A DNA stretch of 64,000 nucleotides from Alviniconcha marisindica (taxonomy: Eukaryota; Mollusca; Gastropoda; Provannidae), in contig JABMCL010001586.1 of the NCBI GenBank assembly GCA_018857735.1, positions 372,001 to 436,000 on the forward strand. Direction: 5' to 3'. A program made the translations under genes and the position numbers. Below are positions 20,561-33,074 of this stretch, piece after piece; the stretch's first letter is position 1, and each line of letters opens with the position of its first letter. Below the pieces are notes generated by a model. That model was not told the origin of the DNA and did not search any database. It saw only the letters and a list, made by a program, of their open reading frames with translations.

Positions 20561-21999
20561 TTAATAGAACAATGTGTGACAAGGAAGATTTGATGGATTT
20601 TTTTCTCTCTCAAATGTAAGCTTTCTTGAGACAAACAGCAGATGATGTAACAAATATGTCAGACATTGCTATTTCAACAAGATGTACCATGTTGCTTGAT
20701 GAAAATGATAAATCAATAGAAGTTTTTATTACTGTAAAGTATAAGACACATTACTATTTCCATGTGAACAGTTTTTGCTGTGTTACACGAAATAGCATGT
20801 CTAACTTTTTTGTAGTGGATAATATGACATTAATGACACAACTTGGTACTTTGTTTTTCATAACAAAAGAAGTAATACTTTTTTTTTAACAAACAAGTAA
20901 CTTAGTGTTTTGTAAGAGACACAATGTAGCCAGGAAGAGTGAGTGCAACTTTTGCTGCTTTTGGGTGTCACAGGAAAACACACGCACCCATCATCCATGC
21001 ATTTCTTGGTCATGTTGACTCAGGTGCCTAGGACAAAAATAGTTGAATAGTTAACTTCAAACTGAATTAATTAATTAAAAAATCATAATAAATATTACTG
21101 AAAAATCATAGCCTAATGAATAATGCTAATAAAATATCCGCACCTTCCATGTTTAGAACTCTGGAAGGCAGACAGGCATGGTCCTTGTCATTATGTCAAA
21201 CGTTATTATTTCCACAGCTTGTGTCATAATCATAATGTTCAAGACCTAACTTGATGACTTTAGCTTCTGGAAATTGTCTACCATGGTTGGTGATCTGTTT
21301 GCAGACATAGTTTGTAGACAAAACGAATTGTGTTAAGTGCATTTTTTTTTTTGAAGAATACGATCAGAATATACTGATTGTAACCATTCTGCTGTCGAAC
21401 ATTATGGTTTCAACACACACCCATGTTGTAAGAAACTCAGTGAAAACAAATTTACGAAAGCATCTGAACAAACTTCAGATCAACAGCATAACTTCTAAAA
21501 CCTCACCGATTCCACGGCAAGGCTATTGTTTTTTCAGTTGTACAAAGTTTTCAGTTTGACATTACAAAACATTTAACGTTTGACAGAGCAAACTTCTGTG
21601 AGAAACTGATCAGAAATACAACAATCATGAATGCTGATGTTGTACTACCCATATAAAATGATGTTTTCTGCATTCTAATCAGTCATTATTACTCCATATG
21701 ATTGCAGTTTGTTTGTAAGGAATATGAGAAAGATCACACAGTACATTAGTGTCTGTTTTTGGTGGTAAGATTTCAGCATTTCTTTCCAGCATGCTATGAC
21801 TATTATAATATCTTTTAAAACCACCTGAAGTCTGGTTGCTAAAATTATTTGTAGTAAATATTCATTCATCCTTGCACATATTCAGCACACACTTAAAACA
21901 AAAACAAAAAACAACAACAATGGTTTTCAGCATTCTTTTATTTTCAGCTGAAGTGCATAACCCCATGCATGAGCACCTTATATATATGTATATAATTAT

Positions 22000-22133
22000 A
22001 ATACAGCTAATAAAATCAGAGTTAATTTACCGACACCTGACACACCTGCTGTAAATGCTGAACAAGGCTGAAACCATTTTTTAAAGAAATGCACTGTTGG
22101 ATGCGATGCATATCAGAGGACACAATGGAGTAT
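22000..22133 (-). repeat. Dispersed repeat fragment, partner of 15226-15365
   Basis: Reverse-complement match to the earlier copy, with AAGGCTGAAACCATT and ATCAGAGGACACAATGG as landmarks. On the side that carries the TGCTC motif the two copies lose similarity. Confidence 0.75.
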
Positions 22134-23119
22134 GCGACACTGGTCAGTCAGTATGTGACTTAGATAAAGTATTGCCCATTTGTCATTATTGTTATTAGGA
22201 AAATTTGTGAACAATTCTTTGTAAAGTTGGAAGTCACTGGACAGTGCAAGGATCTGAAACAAGAATGACTGCTGGCGTTCAAAAACAAGATCCAAACACA
22301 TAAAAGGTTCAAAAGAACGCTTATTTATTTTGACACAGACACACAGCAAATTTTGGGGGTAATCTCATTCACCAAGCTACGGAACGAAACTTAAACAACA
22401 GTTAAAAATGAGATAAGAAAAGAAATAACTTCTCTTTTTTCTGGTTGAGTTGTTTTCTTGTCCAGTGCTTGGGAGAATGTTGGACAACAAAACAACATCT
22501 TAACCAAAAAACAAAAACTAAAGTTATTTCCTTTCTCATCTCATTTTCATTGTTTTTAACCATTTAACTGTTGTTTAAGTGTTGTTTTGCAGCTTGACAA
22601 AGAGGATTACCCCAAAATTTTGCTCATTGTGTGTCTGCGTCATAATAAATAAGCATTTTTTATATATATATAATATTTTTTATGTGTTTGGACAGTGCAA
22701 GGACTAAAGAAGAGGAAAAAACATTGGTAGGTGCAAAGTGATTACAGCTGTGGACTGAAATGGAAATAAATGGAACCTAGAAATAACACAGGGGACAAAA
22801 ATCAGCATAGACTGGGACCCTGCCCACTATGTAGTTGCTTCCCTTGACCCGGGACAGCCGCTTGGGCTGCTATGGATCCTGTGCTTTTGAACTGCAGACT
22901 ACATTGCAGATTTGGGTTAATCACATGATTGGCCTGATGTTATTTTCATTAAGTAACACTGGCACTAAATGACAGTATGGTGGGAGAGGTAAGATGGATT
23001 TTTGTTAGGGTGTCAACTGGAGCACGATACCTGTGACGTATGAGGTAAATGGAGCAGTGCTGACCCTGAAACTGAAAAGTAAAAGTTACAAGTAACTTGG
23101 TCATTCAGTAAGCAATATA

Positions 23120-23572
23120 AATGACTTTCAGGGTCAGCCCTATACTGTGTGAGAGACTTGAGACAGCCGGTATCAACTGCAGCACTGTACTGAGAGACTT
23201 GAGATAACTGGAACACTGTACTGTGAGAGACTTGAGACAGCTCGTATCAACTGCAGCACTATACTGACAGATCAGACAACTGGAACACTATACTGTGTGA
23301 GAGACTTGAGACAGCTGGTATCGACTGCAGCACTATACTGAGAGTGAGAGACTTGAGATAACTGGAACACTATACTGAGTGAGGAACACTATACTGAGTG
23401 AGAAACTTGAAATAACTCATATTAGCTGGAGGGGTTTGAGGTAGCTTGTAAACACATATATATATAATATCAAATGGAACACAATACTGAGGGACCTGAG
23501 ATAGCAATCATAGCTTGTAGTTGTAACTAAAAGTTGTAGTTGTATCACCTGCAACACTGTGCTGAGAGACTT
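23120..23572. repeat. GAGAGACTTGAGA minisatellite, left part
   Basis: Irregular units of about 45 bp built on GAGAGACTTGAGACAGCTGG and ATCAACTGCAGCACTATACT, with two length classes. The array is split by the element at 23573-25642 and resumes with AGATAGCTGG and ATCAACTGCAGCAC at 25643-25668. Confidence 0.9.
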
Positions 23573-25642
23573 CAATGGACCCATCCACAGGCCCCACGCG
23601 GTTGCCGATCTCAACCAATCAAAGACGCAAAATGCTTCTATTTTTAGTGCAGATTTTTGTCTCACACGCTGGTATCACAAACAGCGGCTTGGCACACACT
23701 GACTCAGTGCGGTTTTGTCGTTTTTGGTTCAGTCGCCCTAACACAGCAAAATGGTTGTATGGGTGCCTACAGGGTAATCGACTTAGAATAATTTCCAGTT
23801 CGAATCTCTACGGATAAAGCTCCGACACCACTGACAAAATTTGGGGTTTGTTCTTTCTTCTTTTTCTTCTTCTGTCACTCTCCTTTGTTTCTTTCTTTTT
23901 CTTTCTCTGTATCGCCTTGTCAGATTCATGACGTTTTAGTTGGGACGACCCCTGCCTTCACAATAATAATAAATAGTACTAAAAGATAACTTTTAGGCCA
24001 ATATATCACTATTCTCTGATCCGATCTCACTGTGCTTTGCAACATTCTCCGACATTTTCAATGCCAATTGAAAAAAATATGAAAGATAACGTGTTAAAAA
24101 TAAAATAAAATAATATATATATGACAACTAACAATACACAAGAAAAATAATGTACATGTATCATATGAGAAGCGGCAATGTACAATAAAGAGAATAATCT
24201 CATCACATTATTACCTACCTATAATTCCACAATTTCACCCCTCCCAATAAGTCTTTGTTTGCGTTATCCTTCAGGCCTGTTATTTTTTCTAGTTGATGAG
24301 ACTAGATACTTTGTGCTTTCCCTGGGTTAGGGTTTCGGGTTTGGGTCAGTGAGGTTCTTGGTATACACTCCGACTATTCAGTTTGTTTTTCCTCTCTTTG
24401 TGTTCCCTTTTGCTTCTTGGGTTGTTTCGTTCTTTTTCGATGTGGGGGTGATGGGAGTAACCTCGAGGTGCCTCGCTAGTCGAGACAACTTAATTTAAAA
24501 AAAATTTATATAAATATATGGGTACTTCGTGAGCGTCTATTCAGTGTCCAGTGGCTGTTAGCATCATTGTGTGGTTTGTGTTGTGTGCATGGATTACAGA
24601 ACGTTTCTAGCCATTGTCACATTGCACGCTGTCAGAGACTGTTAGTTACCATGCACGGTTTTCGATCGGGTGGGAGTAATGGATTTTTGTCCAACCCTCT
24701 TTCTCCTTGATCTTTCTTCGTCATTTTTACCATCCTTTCCATCTGGCCATTTGGTTTCAATTGTTTGCTTGCCTAATTAGGGCAGCCATTTTTCATTTAT
24801 CTCTTGCATTTGTGTTGATTTTTCTTTCGTTATAATTTTGCCAGAGGCTTTTGTGTTCAGCTTCTTGGCCTTTTTTCTTTTCTTTTTTTGCCGCAGGCAT
24901 TTGCGTTCAGTTTTTTTCTCTGCCTGTTTAGCGCTTGTTTTGGTTTTCAGGGTGTCAGTCTACCCTTCGAGTCATTTTTAGGTAGACAGTTCATGGTGTC
25001 AAATTTTCTGTGATTTTCTGTCTTGAGTGATGTCCAAATCAAACTGGAAACTATATGGAGCTTCGTCCTTTCGCATCATCTGTAGTATCGGATTGTCATT
25101 TCCACAGTCAAGTCTACTTCTTCGCTTGGTTCAAACATTTTGATATCGTCCAAAAAACACAAAAACTGTCTGACCATGCCCCAATTGTATTGCAGGAAAG
25201 AAACGTGACATGGTATCTGGACTGAAGAGACCGCAGTAAATTGGTCGCTTTCCTAGTGGAAGCCCTTTGGTAAACATGGTACTTAACTTCCACAGAAACC
25301 ATAAGGCTTATTAGCAACAGGGAGAAGAGGGAGGGGGTATGGAGGTGGGGGAAGAGGGAGAGTATATATATACCTATCGCTACACTGTCACCACGATAAT
25401 GACTCCTGCATTCAGATGGGCAGCGATGAGAGCCATTTTAATGTTCCATTAATTGTGAGGGACAAAGTCACAACAAGACTGTGTCCACAAACCACAACCT
25501 TTTGAAGAAAAAGGACAGCTGAAGTGGAATCGAGCCGAGGCCCTTCTGCTTTAAACCGGCTCACAAGCCCTCTTGCCGGCTGCCGCTTGTGATACCTCCC
25601 GATAACAGCAGGAAAGGGGTGGGGCTGTGGATGGGTCCATTG
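23573..25642. mobile_element. 2.07 kb non-autonomous DNA element with terminal inverted repeats
   Basis: The left end CAATGGACCCATCCACAGGC (then CCCA) and the right end TGGGGCTGTGGATGGGTCC (then ATTG) are inverted repeats of about 23 bp differing by one base. The element interrupts a minisatellite whose units resume on the other side, which fixes both boundaries. There is no obvious target-site duplication of more than one or two bases. The interior has no transposase frame. It contains a tRNA-like B-box string (AGTTCGAATCTC at about 23801), pyrimidine tracts and short TA runs. The superfamily cannot be named from these ends. Confidence 0.75.
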
Positions 25643-25664
25643 AGATAGCTGGCATCAACTGCAG

Positions 25665-25745
25665 CACAATAATAATAATATATGATATTAATACTAATAG
25701 GGATTTCTAGAGTGCCCCATCTTGTTTTGGCTCAGTGCACTATAC
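25665..25745 (-). repeat. Retroelement 3' tail fragment
   Basis: (AATAAT)n followed by GGATTTCTAGAGTGCCCCATC, nearly the same as 43738-43795. Read on the minus strand, this is a unique 3' end followed by a (TTA)n tail, as in many molluscan LINE/SINE ends. Confidence 0.5.
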
Positions 25746-25989
25746 AGTGTCATTAGGATAATAACAACAACCACAACCACAAAGCATGTGAAATTGCAAC
25801 AGTGCGGTGGTTAAAAATGGATTAAAACTGACACTAAAGCAGAGTGAGGTGTTACAGAAAACGTAGTCATTTTTGCAATGCAGCAAACGGGACAGAAGAT
25901 TCTGAAAGTTCGTAGTGAATAGCAAAGAGATGGATTTTAACTTTGAGGACTTGCTAAGTTGCTTGAATCAGAATTTTGATTGTGAAGTC

Positions 25990-26850
25990 AGCTGCAAACT
26001 TCAGCCAGCTTTACAGACTTTAGTCAGCATTTCAGACTTCAGCATAAATGAAAGACTTCAGCATAAATTAAAAAATGAAAGATTTCAGACTTAAGCAAGC
26101 TTTACAGGCTTCAGTCAGCATTGCAGATTTCAGTCAGCTTTACAGACTTCAGTCAGCTTTACAGACTTCAGTCAGCATTGCAGATTTCGGTCAGCTTTAC
26201 AGACTTCAGCGAGCTTTACAGACTTCAGTCAGCATTGCAGATTTCAGTCAGCTTTACAGACTTCAGTCAGCATTGCAGATTTCAGTCAGCTTTACAGACT
26301 TCATTCAGCATTGCAGATTTCAGTCAGCTTTACAGATCAGTATTACAGACTTGAGCCAGCTTCACAGACTTGAGCCAGCTTCACAGACTTCAGTCAGCAT
26401 TGCAGATTTCAGTCAGCTTTACAGATAGGTATTACAGACTTGAGTCAGCATTGCAGATTTCAGTCAGCTTTACAGATTAGTATTACAGACTTGAGTCAGC
26501 ATTGCAGATTTCAGTCAGCTTTACAGATCAGTATTACAGACTTCATTCAGCATTGCAGATTTCAGTCAGCTTTACAGATCAGTATTACAGACTTGAGTCA
26601 GCTTTACAGACTTGAACCAGCTTCACAGACTTCAGTCAGCATTGCAGACTTCAGCTGGCTTTACAGACTTCAGTCAGCATTGCAGATTTCAGCCAGCTTA
26701 ACAGACTTCAGCCGGCTTTACAGACTTCAGTCAACATTGTAGACTTCAGCCTGCTTTACAGACTTTAGTCAGCATTGTAGACTTCAGCCAGCTTTACAGA
26801 CATCATTACCGACCTCATCATTACAGACTTCTGCCAGCATTACAGACTAA
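25990..26850. repeat. 19/38-bp minisatellite
   Basis: About 45 units of 18-20 bp alternating between CAGCTTTACAGACTTCAGT and CAGCATTGCAGATTTCAGT types, giving a 38-bp higher-order period. The open frames across it (117 and 100 codons) are repeat by-products. Confidence 0.95.
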
Positions 26851-27540
26851 TTACACAAGGTGGCGCCACACAGCTGCTGGATTTCCCGAGGGAGGAATCA
26901 AACAGTAAAAGAGTGAACTATGCAAAACACATTCAAACTATTTTAAGAAGAGGGAGCTGAAGACCTAAAGGGCCTTTTTCAGGCAGCAAAACCAGACCCA
27001 CTTGACCTGAAGTGGGTGGAGAAGAAAAGTCTAGCATCTCTCTTCCTGTTGTGACCGGGAACGGCACTAGCCATTTTCTATTGACAGACATTTTCCCCTT
27101 GGATGCCTTGAAACAATTACCTGGCCCACTGGAGTGTGCACAGCCTGGGACTGACAGGTTAATGGAGAGACCCAGTTAAAGATGCTCTATGGGCCTCTCT
27201 GGGCTTTTTGTACTCGCCGACATGTTTCTTGGCAACGGATTAGACGGAATGATCATCGATACCAGCACATCTTAGCCTTATGTGCTCTTTTATTAGTTTT
27301 AACAGGGGTAATATTGAAAGTACTACCTGTTCGAAAATTTGTGTTAGATGTTTGTGTATAAATGTTTGTTTTGTGTTTGTGTAGGGATTGGTTTTATGGA
27401 TTGATGCTAGAAATGTTTTATAAGACAAGAGTTTTGAGGCGTGTATTTGTTTATGACAGAGTTTGATTGTCCTGAGGTGACATTGTGCGGTTGACAGGAC
27501 GCTAAAATCCAGTTACTAACCAACTAACCTTGCCAGCAGT

Positions 27541-28345
27541 TAAAGATGCTGTTTTTTAGTTTTTTTGCTTTTTGAACATGCTAACAAGTTCCTAGCAAAT
27601 GGAGGGATGAAGTTAAAGATGCAGTTAATCTTTTCTATGTGTGTCTTTTTGTACATGCTGACAAGTTTCTTGCTGATGGAGGAACTGTTGGAGATGTTTT
27701 GTCAGAAAACAAATGGTACCTGAGAGTCTAGGACAGGTGAAAGAACTTTTAACAGTGGGAGCTGTTTTGTGAGATAGCATGTGATATCCAAAAATCTGGC
27801 ACAGGAGGGGGCATCTTTAATAGTGGGAGCTGAGATCTGTTTTGTCAGAAAGGACGTCGTACGGGACAGTCTGGGTCAGTTGAAGGCATCTTTAACAGCT
27901 GGAATTCTTTTGTCAGAAAGCACTTGCCGCTTGGTACCCAACAGTGTTGTGCAGGTGAAGGCAGAGGAGGCATCTTTAACCGTTGGTGCTGTTTCGGCAG
28001 AGAGCAGCAGTCTGGGACAGGTGAAAGCATCTTTAACAACAGGAGCTGTTTTATCAGATAGCATGTGGTACCCGAAAATCTGGGACAGGAAGGGGCATCT
28101 TTAATAGTGGGAGCTGAGGTCTGTTAGTCAGAAAGCACGTATCCGGAAATATGGGACAGTCAGTGGCATCTTTAACAGTGGGAGATGTTTTGTCAGAAAG
28201 CACGTGGTAACCGGAAATATGGAACAGTCGTAGTCAGTGGCATCTTTAACCGTGGGAGATGTTCTGTCAACACTGGGGGATGTTTTGTTAGCAAGCATGT
28301 GGTAGTCGGAAATCTGGGACAAATGGGGGCATCTTTAACAGCGGA
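27541..28345. repeat. Irregular 60-80-bp minisatellite
   Basis: About ten diverged units sharing GCATCTTTAACAGTGGGAGC, GTTTTGTCAGAAAGCA and GGTACCCGAAAATCTGGGAC. Unit length varies by internal deletion. No coding support. Confidence 0.9.
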
Positions 28346-28705
28346 AGCTGCTTTTAGTTCGGATCTGCGCGCTCGGAAAAGCCCAGATACGCGCTCCGTC
28401 CCGTCTTTCAGAAGTTTCTCCAACGTTACCTTTGAGTTTGAGACAGTTCCAACGTTGGTCTGATTGACGATCGGTAGTGTGATGTCCATGTTTTGTCAGG
28501 AAGCACCAAGTAGCCGACTGTGGGACAGGGGCTCTCCAGTAGGGACCTGCTGACGCTTGAAATGAGAGACAGTGTGCTGGGGCGCTCATCTGTGCGCCGA
28601 TTGGTTGAGACGGGCCCATTGATTCTCCACACTCCTTGCCTCTCCACGCTGTGTCACTCGGCGAGAGGTGAGAAGCGCGTCGAGTTTGTCCCTTTGCAGC
28701 GGTGA

Positions 28706-28727
28706 CCCCCCCCCCCCCCCCCCCCCC
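28706..28727. repeat. Poly-C run, 22 bases
   Basis: Uninterrupted C run in a GC-rich part of intron 1. Confidence 0.9.
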
Positions 28728-29109
28728 AACTCTGCCTCTTTTTGGTCCACATGATCCAGCGGCAGCAGCACCGGTAGACTGGCCGGTTGACTTACTTTGG
28801 AGGAACAATAGTACTACCAGCTGATGACAGGTTTGGAGGGATAATAGGATCTCGTGTTGATGGAAACAGCACATGTACCAAAATTGCCTCGGATTTCTTG
28901 ATGTTTAGCATCCAGTCCAGCGTGAAGATCATTAAAGAACAAGTCTATCGTTTGTGACACGCGCCACTTTTCACTTCAAATTGGAAGAGGTTTCGGAAAA
29001 TATGGAATTAAATGAACGTGAACTATGAAGGCAGAAATTAAAAAGAAATAATTTCTGTTAGTAGGCATTAGTACAATAGGAAACCGGTTTGAAAGCGCTT
29101 GATTGGCCC

Positions 29110-29127
29110 GGGGGGGGGGGGGGGGGG
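29110..29127. repeat. Poly-G run, 18 bases
   Basis: Uninterrupted G run on the transcribed orientation of liprin-alpha. Confidence 0.9.
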
Positions 29128-29357
29128 AACGTGTACATCCAGTTTATCCAACCGGTGGGGTGGCCACGGAGACTCCATCAGTGGAGTTGCAGTGTGTTAA
29201 CTGGCCTGTAGTGGACACACTTTGCAAGTCCGCGCTTTTGCCCTCTGACCCGGCTGGACCACTCGACTCTCGGGGCGAGTGTGAACGCGCCAGTACATGG
29301 TGATTGAGGTTTAAGTATGAACGGGGGTTAGGACATTTAGAAGTGTGTGTGTGCGGC

Positions 29358-29384
29358 GGGGGGGGGGGGGGGGGGGGGGGGGGG
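29358..29384. repeat. Poly-G run, about 27 bases
   Basis: Uninterrupted G run next to a short GT repeat. Confidence 0.9.
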
Positions 29385-29528
29385 ACTGGTTTGGGACATG
29401 TACATCGGTCAGTAAAACCAGTATTGAGTTACGAGTTATTTTTAAACTTATCCTAGCGTTTGATGCACCGGTATTCAGTTTTAAGTGAGATCAAGAATTG
29501 TAATGATTATTTTGAAATTTGGACACCT

Positions 29529-29545
29529 CCCCCCCCCCCCCCCCC
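29529..29545. repeat. Poly-C run, 17 bases
   Basis: C run followed by CCA-rich sequence; one of four homopolymers within 850 bases. Confidence 0.9.
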
Positions 29546-29947
29546 ACCACCACTCCACAGAACCACCACCACCAAATTAAAAACTAAACTCCACTCTCTC
29601 TCAACATACAGAACATGTAAGGGGGCGGTGAACCTTCTGCTAGCAGCGCTTGACTAATTTGATGACACCCAACTAGGCTGAAAAATATGTCACATTAGGA
29701 GGATGGAAAAGGCGAACAAGTTACCCCGACACTTTCGCCTCCCGACGTTGTACAAACGTCCGCTGTGTAGTAGTCATGAATAGCTAATTGAGGCCTTTAA
29801 ACTTTGATGATGGGTGCACCCAGTCCTGTGCCAGTGTGTATCGATCAGTCACAGCCAAAGGCAGGCAGGCACGCACACTCGTGTAGACCCATGCATGGCA
29901 AACATGAAACATAGGTAGCATTGTTACTGGGCCCGATGGTTTGCCGC

Positions 29948-30035
29948 AGGGATGTGGTGCAGTGGTAGAGATGCTGGGATAGCTGTACGTGTCCGTGCCC
30001 GTCGGTCGCCGTTTTCAGGTTTAAACAGGGTAGAA
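29948..30035 (+). repeat. tRNA-like SINE head, weak
   Basis: GTGGTGCAGTGGTAGAGATG at about 29954 resembles a Pol III A box, and CAGGTTTAAACAGG at 30016-30029 is a decayed B box at tRNA-like spacing. Probably a SINE or a degraded tRNA gene; it does not fold convincingly as a functional tRNA. Confidence 0.35.
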
Positions 30036-30581
30036 GTGGTGGGGAGGGGGCGTTGGGGGGGGGGATCTGAAATAAATTTGACTGCTAGTGTTCCTGAGAC
30101 CAGACCAAAACCCAATCGATTAAAGAGTGAACAGTTAAAAAGGACCATTAACATATGGGGAAGTTGATGTATTGAATGAAGATGTCTCGTACCTCGAGTA
30201 CTCCCCCTTGGTGACAGTAATATTGTCATAATAAAACAACAGCAAACATTGTGGCAAGATGAAAGAACGTTTATTAGGAATGCAATTGGTCAACAAATTA
30301 TGTGACAAGCCAGTGGTCACGTGGTTTCATGCATTCGGCGCCGCGAGCTCGTAATTTTTTACGGGGAGTAGCGCTATATAATTATAAGATTATTATTATT
30401 ATTATTCACTGACAACGTTTGGATCAGCCCATGCGAACTGCCACGTCGCATGTGTGTGTGCGGGCGCGCGTGTGTGTATTTACACTGCATGGCTGAGATT
30501 GCTACATTGTTGAATTTAACTTTTATTTATTTATGACTTTTATACGTAGCTAATTGTAATGTTTTGCCTGTATGAATATAT

Positions 30582-30599
30582 GGGGGGGGGGGGGGGGGG
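30582..30599. repeat. Poly-G run, 18 bases
   Basis: Uninterrupted G run in otherwise AT-rich DNA. Confidence 0.9.
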
Positions 30600-30799
30600 A
30601 TAATTCTGGTATGAAAAGAAGAGAAAATTCTGGTAAATTCACCTCTTGCTGTGTGTGTGTTGGCTACATGATGTACGGAGTCTACCCAGTGGTTTCGGCA
30701 AACGTGATAGTATTAGAAAATCGGCTATAGCAGCATAGTGAGTATTAAATTACACACATTCAATGCTCAATTTGTTATTTTTTTAACAAGACGAGTGAT

Positions 30800-31640
30800 T
30801 TAGATTTTGATGCTCTTACATCTTGCACACGAGAAAGCACGGAGAGTCCCATGACATACTGGACATATAAGATGAAGAGTCCTATAACGTCATGCACATG
30901 ACAATGAAGAGTCCTATGACAACCAGCGCGCAAGAAAGCATAAAGAGTCTAGTGACATCCTGCACAGCGAGAAAGCGTAAAGAGTCTAGTGACATCCTGC
31001 ACAGCGAGAAAGCGTAAAGAGTCTAGTGACATCCTGCACAGCGAGAAAGCGTAAAGAGTCCCATGACACCCTACACACCAGAAGGCACAAAGAATCCTGT
31101 GACACCTACACAGGAGTAAGCAAGAAGAGTCCTATATCTTACACCAGAGAAATCATAGAGTCCTATGACTGCATACATACGAGAAAACATGAGTCTTATG
31201 AAATCATACGTGTAAGAAATCCCTATGACACCCTGCACACAAGACAGCATGAAAAGTCATACGATAGAATACACAAGGAAAAGAATGAAGAGTCCTACGA
31301 CATCATACACACGAGAAAGCACAAAGAGTCCTATTACATCCAACGCCAAGAAGAAGCATAGAGTCCTGTGCGATAAAAAATCTTATGACGTGTTATACAA
31401 GAGAAAGCAAGGAGAGTCCTATGACATGGTGTACAAGAAAAAGCACGAAGAGTCCTATGGCACCCTACAAACAAGACAACATACAAAGTTCTGAGACACT
31501 ACATACAAGAAAGCATAAGGTTTCCGGTCCCATGACACCCTTTAGATGAGAAAACAAAAGAGTCCTATGACACCTACACTTTAGACAGCATGAATAATCC
31601 TGTGACATGGTACACAAGAAACAGCATGAGGAACTGACTG
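30800..31640. repeat. 36-bp minisatellite
   Basis: About 22 diverged units sharing AAGAGTCCTATGACATC and ACACGAGAAAGCA. Open frames of about 110 codons on the plus strand come from the period being divisible by three. Confidence 0.9.
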
Positions 31641-31840
31641 CCACAACATTCTGACTGACACAACATCTACTGAATGAGCAGGAATGGCTGATACAACATC
31701 CACTGAATAAGCAGGAACTGACTGACACAACATCCACTGAATGAGCAGGAACTGACCGACACAACATCCATTGAATGAGCAGGAATGGCTGACACAACAT
31801 CCATTGAATGAGCAGGAACTGACTGACATTGAATGAAGAG
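31640..31840. repeat. 33-bp minisatellite
   Basis: Five to six units around GACACAACATCCACTGAATG and AGCAGGAACTG, directly abutting the 36-bp array. Confidence 0.9.
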
Positions 31841-31954
31841 GAGCGGATTGATTCTAGGCTGGAGGGTAGGCTAAATTAGCGTGTCGGTGCACCAGGCTCA
31901 CAATCGTGCCCCGTAATTATAACTTTTGGTGTGCACTGCAGTCTTGAAATAATC

Positions 31955-32215
31955 GTGTTAGGTCATTCAAAACGTGCATGATGTCGTTGAGATGTGACCA
32001 CAGTTCTTGAAATAATTAAGTACGGTCATTCCAAACTTGCATGATGTTCGGGCACCACAGTCGTGAAGTAATCATGTTGGGTCATTCCAAACTTGCATGA
32101 TGTTCGGGCACCACAGTCGTGAAGTAATCATGTTGGGTCGTTCCAAACTTGTATGATGTTCGGGCACCAATAATCGTGTTGGGTCTTTTCAAACTTCATG
32201 ACGTTCTGAGGTTAT
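31955..32215. repeat. 56-60-bp tandem repeat
   Basis: Four to five units sharing GGGTCATTCCAAACTTGCAT and GTTCGGGCACCA. The outer units are the most diverged. Confidence 0.85.
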
Positions 32216-33074
32216 CTTGTGTGGCTGACGGGACGTTGTATCTAACATCTAACTAACTCGGAAGCTGACCAGGTTGGATGATGGTGATTGGGCCTGTGTC
32301 GGAGTGTGGTCGTGTCGGAGAACACAAGCGCACAATGATCAAAATCCGGTTGCGCGCTAGTGCCGTAGAGGGCAGTGGGCAAACAGGCAATGCTTCATTC
32401 GGAACCTCGCAGCGCTTGCTTCCTAACGGGCCCTGGCTCCCCCGGCTGACTGGCCACCCGAGGTGTGCACACTTGGTGCCGTTTGGTCCGTCACTGCAGC
32501 GCTCCATCCGTCTCCCTCTGACAGGCGTGACGTTACAATTGTCGTCTGCTTGAAGTGTCTCTGTGACGCGTCGTTTCGGGTTTCGTCGTCTTCCCCCCCT
32601 CTCACTGTGTCCTGGAGGAGTAATTATTGTGTGCTGATGTGGATGTTTTTGGGTGCTTGGAGGAATTATGGATCCAACACGTTTTCTGGTTGGATTTAAG
32701 GCTTTGTGCATCGGCGATGGATTAGAGGTGGTTTGGCCCGTGGAATCAGAACCTTCTGCTTTTAGGGAAGGGACAGAAGTTCTATGATAACAAGTTCCAA
32801 GTCTATGTGATTATAATTTAAAAGAGATGAACAAGTGACGTGCATAAATGAAAGTAGGTGAGAGTAACACTACAACTCTCCTAGTTTTAGCCTTTCGGAC
32901 CTTTCCCGGCTGTTGTTATCATCAGCGACACTTAAAATAGACGACCTTGCTATATTTTGAGCCTCCTGATCACTACTGGCACCAGAATAAATGAAACCAA
33001 AATAGTGTTATTACTGTTAATTTCATAATTTATATTGTCTGGCACTTGTGCATTATAACTAGTGGCACGTTTAC

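Noticed and set aside
26075..26742. Gln/Ser/Leu repeat protein
   Set aside because: A 19/38-bp minisatellite with overlapping equivalent frames and no unique flanking coding sequence.
32253..32711. 152-codon minus-strand frame
   Set aside because: GC-rich region open in several frames, no splice-site or family support.
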